Positions 1-6,950 of a DNA stretch of 64,000 bases are shown piece by piece. Position 1 is the stretch's first letter. The number at the start of each line of letters is the position of its first letter. The notes beneath the pieces are model-generated. The model was not told the DNA's origin and did no database searches. It was given only the letters and a program-made list of their open reading frames with translations. The stretch is taken from assembly GCF_008254045.1 (NCBI RefSeq), contig NZ_CP042425.1:806001-870000 (forward strand). Reading direction: 5' to 3'. Source of the DNA: Limnoglobus roseus. GTDB taxonomy: Bacteria; Planctomycetota; Planctomycetia; Gemmatales; Gemmataceae. The translations under genes were made by a program, and so were the position numbers.

Positions 1-388
1 TGTCCAGGGGCTTGCCGTCGGCGTCCACGGTGTTGACGGCCAGGATGGTCCCGTCGGTGTCGGCGACGACCATCAGGTCGTACATGCCGTAGGTGGTCGT
101 GTACGAGTTGATGGCCCGAGTGATTTCGGCCGGCGTGCCGCGGGCCATCGGGTTGATCGCGTAGGCTTGGGCGTCGCCGTACCGTTCGAAGAGGTTGCGG
201 TCGATCAGTTCGATCGTGTCTTTCGCGCGGTTGGTCAGGGTCAGGCCGTTGATGCGGAGGAGGTCGGCCCGCGAGCGTTGGTCGAAGAGGATGCCGGCCA
301 CCAGGAGTGGGAGGCCGCCGACGAGGAAAATGCACGCCATGAGCTTCGTGCGAAGGCTGCGGAAGGCGAAGGCGGGGGGCAGGCGCAT
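1..388 (-). CDS. Chemoreceptor-like membrane sensor, N-terminal part
   Basis: The visible 129 residues start with a short basic cytoplasmic tail, then a hydrophobic segment at about residues 15-34, then a hydrophilic extracytoplasmic stretch that looks like the beginning of a Cache-type sensor. The signalling part lies outside the window. It directly follows cheW on the same strand, so a methyl-accepting chemotaxis protein feeding CheA/CheW is the best reading; this is inferred from context because no methyl-accepting domain is visible. The ATG at 388 is used here. A TTG at 424 is in frame, overlaps the cheW stop (TTGA) and would add 12 residues, so the true start is uncertain. Another Cache-sensor output protein (kinase or cyclase) cannot be excluded. 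Confidence 0.6.
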   Translation of the reverse strand, partial: MRLPPAFAFRSLRTKLMACIFLVGGLPLLVAGILFDQRSRADLLRINGLTLTNRAKDTIELIDRNLFERYGDAQAYAINPMARGTPAEITRAINSYTTTYGMYDLMVVADTDGTILAVNTVDADGKPLD

Positions 389-420
389 GGGCGGGGTTTC
401 GGTTTCGAGGGTCGGGGCGA

Positions 421-861
421 TCAACCGGCCGCGGCCGGGGCGTAGGTCAAGACTTTCGGCACGTCGAGAATCAACAAGAGCCGGTCGGCGAGTTTGTGCG
501 CCCCACGGACGAGTTCTCCCGCCGGGCCGCGGACGGTGCCGGGCGTCGGTTCGAACGTCCCTTCGTCCAGGGTTAGCACGTCGCCGATGTCGTCCACGAC
601 GAGCGCTTTCGGGCCGTCCTTCGTTCGCACGACCACGTTGAACGGTTCCGCACCGGCCGGCTGCGGTGGCAGGGCGAGGCGGGTGCGGAGGTCGATCACC
701 GGCACGATCCGGCCCCGGAGGTTCATCAGCCCGACCACGGCGGCGGGAGCCAACGGCACGCGCGACCCGGGTCGGTGGCGAATCACTTCCTGAACATCAT
801 CGACGATGATGCCGAAATGTTGCCCTGCGAGCGTAAAAGTACAGAACTGGTCGGCGGTCAT
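421..861 (-). CDS. cheW: Chemotaxis coupling protein CheW
   Basis: A 146-aa single-domain CheW. It begins with a beta strand and a long VDDVQEVI segment, followed by the conserved GLMNLRGRIVPVIDLR core at about residues 44-59 and a C-terminal strand after VVDDIGDVL. CheW bridges chemoreceptors and the CheW-like domain of CheA in the inner-membrane signalling array. The open frame extends further upstream but only as a shadow of cheA. The ATG at 861 is chosen because it overlaps the cheA stop (ATGA), a typical translational coupling, and gives the usual CheW length. Confidence 0.93.
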   Translation of the reverse strand: MTADQFCTFTLAGQHFGIIVDDVQEVIRHRPGSRVPLAPAAVVGLMNLRGRIVPVIDLRTRLALPPQPAGAEPFNVVVRTKDGPKALVVDDIGDVLTLDEGTFEPTPGTVRGPAGELVRGAHKLADRLLLILDVPKVLTYAPAAAG

Positions 862-2978
862 GACGCCCCCACTTCGGCCGTGAGGGCGGCCCACGGGTCG
901 GTCAGTCGGAGGACGGCGGGGACGTCGATCAACTCCGCGACGCGGTCGGCCAGAACGGCCGTGCCGGTCACGCCCGGGCGGGCCGCCGTGGCCTGCGTTC
1001 GCGCTTCGGCTTCGACGACGTCCACCACGCGGTCCACCGCGAGGCCGACCAAGCGGTCGCCGTCGCGGAAGATGACGACGGCGATGGAATCGCCCGCCCA
1101 CGGCCGCGGCGGGTCGCCGAGCGCGTCGGTCAGCTTCACCAGCGGGAGGATGTCGCCGCGGTACCGAATGACGGCCAACCGCCCGACCGATTCGATATCG
1201 CCGACCGGCACGTCCGCGATCCGCACCACCGGGGCCATCGGCAGCGCGAACCGCCGGTCCGGGCCGCTCGCCAGCAGCAGCCACGTTTGCGTGTTTACCG
1301 ACACGGGCGTCGACTTGCCCGATGCCTTCACCCGCTCGCGGTCCCGGTCCAGCGGCGACAGCACGCCCGCCGTCCGGGCCAGCCCGAGGACGTCGAGGAT
1401 GAGTGCCACCCCGCCGTCGCCGAGGATCGTCGCCCCGCTGTAGACCGTCAACGACTTCAACTGCGGGTCAAGGGGTTTGACCACGATTTCCTGCGAATCG
1501 AGCACGCGATCGACGACGAGGCCGAACCGCCGACCCTCGGCCTGCACGACGAGAATGTTCCACTCCTCAAGGTCCTGTTCGCCGCCGAGATTGAGCACGT
1601 CCCGCAGGAAAACCAGCGGGAGAAGTTGGTCGCGCAGTCGGAACACCGGCAGGCCGTGAAGCTGGTCCGCACTCTTGCGGGCCGCCGCACCGTCCAGGCG
1701 GACGAGTTCCAGGAGGTTCATCTGCGGGATAGCGAACCGCTCGCCGCCGCAGCGGAGGGTCAGCGCCGGCATGATCGCGAGGGTGAGCGGGATGTTGACC
1801 CGGAGCGTCGTACCAACGTCCAGCGTGCTCCGCACGTCGAGGCTGCCGCCGATGCCCTCGATGTTCGTCTTCACCACGTCCATGCCCACGCCGCGGCCGG
1901 AGATGTTCGTCACTGCGTCGGCGGTCGAGAAGCCGGGTAGGAAGATCATCCGGACGGCGTCGTGGTCGTTCAGGCGTGCGGCCTGGTCGGCGGTGATGAG
2001 GCCCTTCTCGACCGCCTTCGCCCGCACGCGGTCCGGGGAGATGCCGCCGCCGTCGTCGCTGACTTCGATGACGACCTGCCCGCCCGTGTGGGCCGCTCGC
2101 ATCTTCAGCAACCCCTCCGCCGGTTTGCCCCGCTCCAGCCGTACCGCGGGCGATTCAATGCCGTGGTCGATGGCGTTGCGGACGACGTGGATGAACGAGT
2201 CCTTCACCGCTTCGAGGATGCCGCGGTCCAGTTCCGCCTCGCCGCCTTCGAGTTCGAGGCGGACCTGCTTGCCGAGTTGCGTCGCGAGGTCGCGGACGAT
2301 GCGCTGGTAACGGTCCCACAGCACGCCGATCGGCTGCATCCGCGTCTTCATCACGGCATCTTGCAATTCGCGGGTGATCTGCGTGAGGCTTTGTACCGCC
2401 CGATGGAAGTGCGGCTCGTCCGACGACGGCGCGGCCAGAACCGCCTGATTCCGGGCCAAGACGAGTTCGCCGACGAGGTTCATCAACTGGTCGAGCACGC
2501 CGACATCGACACGAATGCTCGCATCGATCACGCCTACATCGGTGGTCGTCTTGGCCGCAGTGGCGGCCTCGACCGGGGCGGGGGGCAGAACCTTCGCGTG
2601 CTGCAAGTACGTGAGGTGGCCGATCAGTTCGGCGTAGTTGCCGTCGCCCTCGCCGCCGGTCTTCTCGATGCGGTCGAGGAGTTCCCGCACCGCGTCTACC
2701 AGTTGCAGGAGCGCCGTCGTCACGTCTGAGGTTAACGGTTGGAGGCCGTCGCGGAGGCGGCTTAACAGGTTCTCGCCGACGTGCGTGACCGCTTCGAGCT
2801 TCGCGAAGCCGAAGAACCCGCAGGTGCCCTTGATCGTATGGATGGTACGAAAGACGCTGCCCAGCGTGGCCCGGTCGGTCGGCGCTTTCTCCAACACGAC
2901 GAGGTCGCGGTCGAGTTGGTCGAGGTTCTCGTAACTCTCGACGAGGAACTCTTTGACGATGTCGTCGAGGTCGCTCAT
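858..2978 (-). CDS. cheA: Chemotaxis histidine kinase CheA with two CheW domains
   Basis: A 706-aa CheA. Domains in order: Hpt (residues about 1-105, phosphorylatable His47 in HTIKGTCGFFG), dimerisation helices (about 155-215), HATPase (about 215-400, N-box HVVRNAIDHG with Asn268, and glycine-rich ATP-lid motifs DDGGGI and GRGVGMDVV), then two successive CheW-like domains (about 405-540 and 555-690). The segment between Hpt and the dimerisation helices is only about 45 residues and shows no P2 (CheY-docking) domain. It autophosphorylates in response to receptors and passes phosphate to CheY, encoded 0.5 kb upstream in the same operon. Its stop overlaps the cheW start. Confidence 0.95.
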   Translation of the reverse strand: MSDLDDIVKEFLVESYENLDQLDRDLVVLEKAPTDRATLGSVFRTIHTIKGTCGFFGFAKLEAVTHVGENLLSRLRDGLQPLTSDVTTALLQLVDAVRELLDRIEKTGGEGDGNYAELIGHLTYLQHAKVLPPAPVEAATAAKTTTDVGVIDASIRVDVGVLDQLMNLVGELVLARNQAVLAAPSSDEPHFHRAVQSLTQITRELQDAVMKTRMQPIGVLWDRYQRIVRDLATQLGKQVRLELEGGEAELDRGILEAVKDSFIHVVRNAIDHGIESPAVRLERGKPAEGLLKMRAAHTGGQVVIEVSDDGGGISPDRVRAKAVEKGLITADQAARLNDHDAVRMIFLPGFSTADAVTNISGRGVGMDVVKTNIEGIGGSLDVRSTLDVGTTLRVNIPLTLAIMPALTLRCGGERFAIPQMNLLELVRLDGAAARKSADQLHGLPVFRLRDQLLPLVFLRDVLNLGGEQDLEEWNILVVQAEGRRFGLVVDRVLDSQEIVVKPLDPQLKSLTVYSGATILGDGGVALILDVLGLARTAGVLSPLDRDRERVKASGKSTPVSVNTQTWLLLASGPDRRFALPMAPVVRIADVPVGDIESVGRLAVIRYRGDILPLVKLTDALGDPPRPWAGDSIAVVIFRDGDRLVGLAVDRVVDVVEAEARTQATAARPGVTGTAVLADRVAELIDVPAVLRLTDPWAALTAEVGAS

Positions 2979-2982
2979 GGGG

Positions 2983-3495
2983 TCACTTGCCGGGGAGGCG
3001 GGCGAAGAGGGACGTGCCGGCCGCGAGGAAGCGGACGGAGAAGTCGCCGAACGAGAGGCGGTAGGCCACCCGGTACGACGCGGCCGAGCGGTTGGCGATC
3101 AGCTGCAAGGCTTGGCCGCGGACCACGGTGGGCAGCGACATGCGGCCGCGCATCCGCCGCTTTTCCAGCTGGAGCGTGACCTCGCCGGCGATGACGTTCA
3201 CGATCTCGCCGATCGCGTCGGCCATGTCCTCACCGTCGAACGGCAGCTTGAGGCCGCAGAACCGTTCGACGAGGGCCACGCCGACGGGTTCGGTCACCAT
3301 GAGCGTGAGCGACCACTTCATCTCGCCGATAAAGGAGATGATGGCCGCGAGCATCGGCCCTTCCGGGGCGTCGACGGCCGGCGAGACCCGGACCGGCCGT
3401 TCGCCGAGGATGGAGTCGAGCGTGATCTCGATGCCGGCTGTGGCCGCCTCGGTGACGGCCGGCGGGAAACTCGTTTCGAACGACGGCGCTAGCAT
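2983..3495 (-). CDS. cheX: CheX-like CheY-P phosphatase
   Basis: A 170-aa protein of the CheC/CheX/FliY phosphatase family. It carries one ExxN signature at residues 97-100 (GEIVNVIAGE), the pair of residues that in CheX inserts into the CheY active site to hydrolyse the aspartyl phosphate. One such motif plus the length fits CheX rather than CheC, which has two. It lies between cheY and cheA with gaps of 21 and 4 bases, all on minus, so it is part of the operon. It probably provides signal termination here, since no CheZ is seen in the visible cluster. Confidence 0.82.
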   Translation of the reverse strand: MLAPSFETSFPPAVTEAATAGIEITLDSILGERPVRVSPAVDAPEGPMLAAIISFIGEMKWSLTLMVTEPVGVALVERFCGLKLPFDGEDMADAIGEIVNVIAGEVTLQLEKRRMRGRMSLPTVVRGQALQLIANRSAASYRVAYRLSFGDFSVRFLAAGTSLFARLPGK

Positions 3496-3516
3496 CGCGT
3501 GCCTCGGGCGGGTGGG

Positions 3517-4014
3517 TCAACCGAACAGCCGGCCGAAGAGTTTGCTCTTCGACTCGGTTTCTGCCTCGGCGATTTGCGCGTCGCGGCGGAGGCGGAGTTT
3601 CCGCAGTTGCACCGCCAGCGCCTTCTCGACGGCCTTCGCGACCTTCCGCTTCATCTCGTCGGCCGTGAACGGCTTGCTGATGAACCCCTCGGCCCCGGCG
3701 TCGTCGAGCGCCTCCTGAATCTTGCCCATCGTCTTTTCGCTGGTGACCATGACCATCGGCACCGGGTCTTCGTCGTTCCGCATCGCGTGGGCGCGGCTGG
3801 CGCGGATGAAGTCGATGCCGGTCATGTTCGGCATGTTCCAATCGACGAACGCGATGTGAATCGAGTTCGCCGTCATCTTGTTGAGTGCGTCGTGCCCGTC
3901 CTCGGCTTCGACGAAGTGGAAGTCGGCCAAGCCGGTCTTCCGCAGCGTCTCCATGACCATGCCCCGCATGACCCGCGAGTCGTCCACGACCAGGGCGTTC
4001 AGCTTGAGATTCAT
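3517..4014 (-). CDS. cheY: CheY-type response regulator with C-terminal tail
   Basis: A 165-aa single receiver domain with all catalytic positions: acidic pair Asp11/Asp12, phosphoacceptor Asp58 (AFVDWNMP), Thr91/Ser92 and Lys114 (ISKPF). After residue about 125 there is an unusual basic-then-acidic helical extension of about 35 residues (RKLRLRRDAQIAEAETES) ending in LFGRLFG; ordinary CheY proteins stop near residue 125. The ATG at 4014 was preferred to an in-frame TTG five codons upstream. It stands first of the che genes proper and directly behind the pilin-like gene. When phosphorylated it would act on the flagellar switch, or on a pilus motor if the pilin link is real. Confidence 0.93.
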   Translation of the reverse strand: MNLKLNALVVDDSRVMRGMVMETLRKTGLADFHFVEAEDGHDALNKMTANSIHIAFVDWNMPNMTGIDFIRASRAHAMRNDEDPVPMVMVTSEKTMGKIQEALDDAGAEGFISKPFTADEMKRKVAKAVEKALAVQLRKLRLRRDAQIAEAETESKSKLFGRLFG

Positions 4015-4051
4015 GCCACTTGTCCCCAAAGAGGAGAGAGAACGAACGGCG

Positions 4052-4417
4052 TTACGGTGCGGGGACGGCGATCGGGGCGATTTGGCTGGCTTGCAGGTAG
4101 TTCGCTTGCGGCTGGGCCGGGATCGACACGCCGCCCACCGAGGCGATCGCGTTGCCGTTGGCGCCGCCGATGGAGAAACCGCTGTAGCTCGGCGTGGGCA
4201 CGGCCGCCGTCACTGAGTTGCCCATGTTGGCGTACGCGCTGTTGATCGAGTTGCGGGCCGCGACCAGCCCGGGCACGATGCCGGTGACGAGCACGCCGCT
4301 GACGAGGACGTACTCAACCGAGAGAACCGCCCCGCAATCGTCCTGCCACAAGTCGGCCACCAATTTCTGAACGTGACCCTTCAATAATTTATAAGATTGA
4401 GAAACCGAAAAATTCAT
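4052..4417 (-). CDS. Flp-type IVb pilin-like protein
   Basis: A 121-aa protein with a 29-residue basic/polar leader ending in DDCG, followed by AVLSVEYVLVSGVLV and a hydrophobic helix of about 20 residues. This resembles Flp prepilins, which are cleaved after Gly and carry a Glu-Tyr pair just inside the mature helix. Here Glu is the sixth mature residue instead of the usual fifth. The C-terminal 70 residues are Ala/Asn/Ser/Pro rich without charge, longer than in classical Flp pilins. It precedes cheY by 37 bases and has a sigma-28-like promoter about 60 bases upstream, so it is probably co-transcribed with the che genes. No tad assembly genes are present in this window. Confidence 0.68.
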   Translation of the reverse strand: MNFSVSQSYKLLKGHVQKLVADLWQDDCGAVLSVEYVLVSGVLVTGIVPGLVAARNSINSAYANMGNSVTAAVPTPSYSGFSIGGANGNAIASVGGVSIPAQPQANYLQASQIAPIAVPAP

Positions 4418-4476
4418 CTTTGATACTCCATGTTGATTTGTATTAATGAGTGGGCGAAACCTGCCTCTCGTTTCAG

Positions 4477-4502
4477 TTATCGAAGGAATAGAGTCACATT
4501 TG
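4477..4502 (-). promoter_or_regulatory. Sigma-28-like promoter before the pilin/che operon
   Basis: On the minus strand CAAA (4502-4499), 14 bases, then TTCGATAA (4484-4477). Spacing and sequence match three other sites in this window, which lie before the FlgM-like gene, flagellin and flgK. It resembles the FliA consensus TAAA-N15-GCCGATAA. The predicted transcript starts about 50 bases before the pilin-like start codon. Assignment to FliA is inference; the shared motif is seen directly. Confidence 0.68.
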
Positions 4503-4615
4503 CCTGGGAATGAAGCCGACCTTGAAGATTACAAAAGTGACAGCCGGCGAAGAATCATTGATAACAAATGAATGCGCGGGGCTGCAATTGCGGCGAGTGA
4601 GCCGCATGAAGCATC

Positions 4616-4646
4616 AAAGCTCGCCGGAGATCATCCGGCGAGCTTT
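4616..4646 (-). terminator. Hairpin terminator downstream of the kinase-HD-GYP gene
   Basis: A perfect 13-bp stem (AAAGCTCGCCGGA and its complement) with a 5-base loop, 24 bases past the stop codon of the minus-strand gene ending at 4670. There is no clear U-tract on either side, so it may work as a Rho-independent terminator only weakly. Confidence 0.6.
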
Positions 4647-4669
4647 GTGACAGTGCGAGACTATAAGTT

Positions 4670-6907
4670 CTAGATCGGGTAGTCGTTGTAGATCTGTTCA
4701 AAGCGGGCGCTTGCCGTGTTGAAGGCGGCCAGCAGCGTCGGGTCGAAGCGGCCCTCCGACTCGGCCGTCAGCACGCGGGTCGTCCGCACGTGCGTCATCG
4801 CCGGGCGGTACGGCCGGCGGGATCGCAGGCTGTCGTAGGCCGACACGAGCGAGAGGATGCGGGCGGACAACGGGATGTCGCTGCCGCCCAGGCGGTCCGG
4901 GTAGCCGGTGCCGTCCCACCGCTCGTGGTGGCTGCGGACCAACTCCGCGGCCAACGCCACCGGGGCCGTCTCACTCGGGAACTTCTCGCTCAGGCCGTTC
5001 AAGATTTCTGCCCCGGCCGTCGGGTGCGTCTGGACGACGTGCCGCTCGTCCTCGTCGAGCCGACCCGGCTTCAGCGTGATGCCGCTCGGAATGACCAACA
5101 TGCCGATGTCGTACAGGGCCGCCGCACTCGCGAGCAGGTTGACGAAGCTCGCGTCCTTCAGGCGGCTGTACTCGCCGATCGATTCGACCGTCTGCGACAA
5201 AGCGCGGATGTACCGGGCGACGCGGGACCGGTAGCCGGGGGCGAGGTAGCCAGCGTCCACCAGCAGCCGCGAGATCGTCACGGTCATCAAGTCCCAGGCG
5301 TTGACCGATGCCACCGTCGGGGCCGGGGCGGGCGTCCGCAGGAGGGCGTCGAAGCCGACCCGCATCGTCTCGGTCACGTACCGTTTCGTGTTGAGCGTCT
5401 CGCGGCGGCCCATCAAGGCCCGCACGCGGGAGCGGAGTTCGATCGGGGCGAACGGCTTCGTCATGAAGTCGTCGATGCCGACGGCCGCGAGGCCGCTGAG
5501 GGCCGAGACGGGCATCGTGCCGGAGATCGCCAGAACCATCACCGGCTGCTCCCCGCCCTGCTGGCGGATCGCGGAGATCAGTTCTTGCGTGGAGCAGCCG
5601 ATCACCGGCGCTTCGAACACGACGAGGTCGTAGTTCTTTTTTTCCAGTGCCGCGAGGGCGTCCTTCCCGTTCGCCGTCTGGTGGACGTTGAACTCGCTGT
5701 CCAGCAAGGTTGCGATGAGCGTCCGCGCGGTTTGATCCGGGTCGATGACCAGCACGCGGGTGCGGCGGCCGCCGTCGGAATTCGTGTCGGTGCCGGTCGC
5801 GGCCGACCACCGCACGAACGGCTGGAGGGCTACCGAAACGGCGGCGGCGGACGGGTACCGGCGGTCGGGATCGACGGCCATCAATTGCGTGACCAGTTCC
5901 GCCAGGTCGGCGGGCAGTTCCGGCCGCCAGACGCGGACGTCCGGCGGGTCGGAACTCAAGCGGCGGGTCAGGTCGGTGATCGGGTTGCCGGATTCCGGGT
6001 ACGGCTCGCGGCCGGTGAGCGCCCAGAAGAACGTTGCCCCGAGCGAGAACAAGTCCGCCCGGCCGTCCACGGCGTGCGGGTCGCGGGCCTGCTCCGGGGC
6101 CATGTACCCGACCGTGCCGAGCAGCGTGCCGGGTTCGGTCATCTGGTGCCGCGGGTGCAGGGCGAGGCCGAAGTCGAGCAACTTCGCCTGCCAGTCCGGC
6201 GTGACGACGACGTTCGACGGCTTCAGGTCGCGGTGGACGAGGCCGTGCTTGTGGGCTTCTGCCAGGGCGTCGGCGATCTGCCGGAACAGGTCGGCTACGC
6301 GGCCGATGGGCAGCGCGCCGGACGTCCGCACGAGCGAATCGAGGTCCTGGCCGGGCACGTACTCCATGACGTAGTAGTCGGCGAACTGCCGGGCGTTCTT
6401 CGTGCTCATCTGTCGGCCGGCGTCCAGGCAGGCGACGATGTTCGGGTGCTGGAGGCGGGCGACGGCGCGGGCCTCGGCGTAGAAGCGGTGGATCAGCCGC
6501 GGGTGACCGTCGATGAGCTGCGTCGTCATCTTGAGCGCGACGCGGCGGCGGAGGTGGATGTGTTCCGCCAGGTAGACAATGCCCATGCCGCCCTGGCCGA
6601 GCGGCTCAAGCAGGCGGTACGGGCCTACGATGAGTTCCTCGGTGCGGCCGTCGCGGACCATGTCCGCCTGGAAGGGCGTCAGCAGGCGGTGCTCGACCAG
6701 TCGGGCGACGACCTGGTGCATCGACGTTTCTTCGACGACGGTGGCTTTCGCGAGGGCGGGCATCTCGTCCCACTCTTCGGGCAGGACCACGCTCGCGTCC
6801 AGCAACGAGCTAATGAGCCGTGCCGTGCCGGTCTGCAAGCGGATGGCCGACGAGACGTCGTAGTCCATCGTCATCATGCGGTCGTGTCGGAACGGGGCTT
6901 CGGGCAT
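4670..6907 (-). CDS. Ser/Thr kinase fused to receiver and HD-GYP domains
   Basis: A 745-aa cytoplasmic protein without membrane segments. Residues 94-365 are a complete Hanks-type kinase: GQGGMG loop, Lys126, HRDLKPSN with Asp227, DFG at 245-247, and GYMAPEQ. Residues about 384-500 form a receiver fold, but the phosphoacceptor Asp is Glu432 (VVFEAP) while Lys484 is kept. Residues about 570-735 form an HD-GYP-like domain. It keeps HHERWDGTGYP (660-670), but the HD pair is Tyr599-Asp600 and a later metal Asp is replaced (VSAYDSL). It is therefore probably a kinase regulating or sensing through a non-catalytic HD-GYP, not a normal c-di-GMP phosphodiesterase. The ATG at 6907 gives the first upstream start; in-frame Mets at residues 11, 12 and 14 are alternatives. 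Confidence 0.88.
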   Translation of the reverse strand: MPEAPFRHDRMMTMDYDVSSAIRLQTGTARLISSLLDASVVLPEEWDEMPALAKATVVEETSMHQVVARLVEHRLLTPFQADMVRDGRTEELIVGPYRLLEPLGQGGMGIVYLAEHIHLRRRVALKMTTQLIDGHPRLIHRFYAEARAVARLQHPNIVACLDAGRQMSTKNARQFADYYVMEYVPGQDLDSLVRTSGALPIGRVADLFRQIADALAEAHKHGLVHRDLKPSNVVVTPDWQAKLLDFGLALHPRHQMTEPGTLLGTVGYMAPEQARDPHAVDGRADLFSLGATFFWALTGREPYPESGNPITDLTRRLSSDPPDVRVWRPELPADLAELVTQLMAVDPDRRYPSAAAVSVALQPFVRWSAATGTDTNSDGGRRTRVLVIDPDQTARTLIATLLDSEFNVHQTANGKDALAALEKKNYDLVVFEAPVIGCSTQELISAIRQQGGEQPVMVLAISGTMPVSALSGLAAVGIDDFMTKPFAPIELRSRVRALMGRRETLNTKRYVTETMRVGFDALLRTPAPAPTVASVNAWDLMTVTISRLLVDAGYLAPGYRSRVARYIRALSQTVESIGEYSRLKDASFVNLLASAAALYDIGMLVIPSGITLKPGRLDEDERHVVQTHPTAGAEILNGLSEKFPSETAPVALAAELVRSHHERWDGTGYPDRLGGSDIPLSARILSLVSAYDSLRSRRPYRPAMTHVRTTRVLTAESEGRFDPTLLAAFNTASARFEQIYNDYPI

Positions 6908-6950
6908 CGGTACGGTACTCGGGGGAAATCGCAGGGGGCGGGGGAGCGCG

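Noticed and set aside
421..1284. Longer 287-aa version of CheW
   Set aside because: The first 140 residues are an Arg/Gly/Pro-rich shadow of cheA; CheW family sequence begins at 861.
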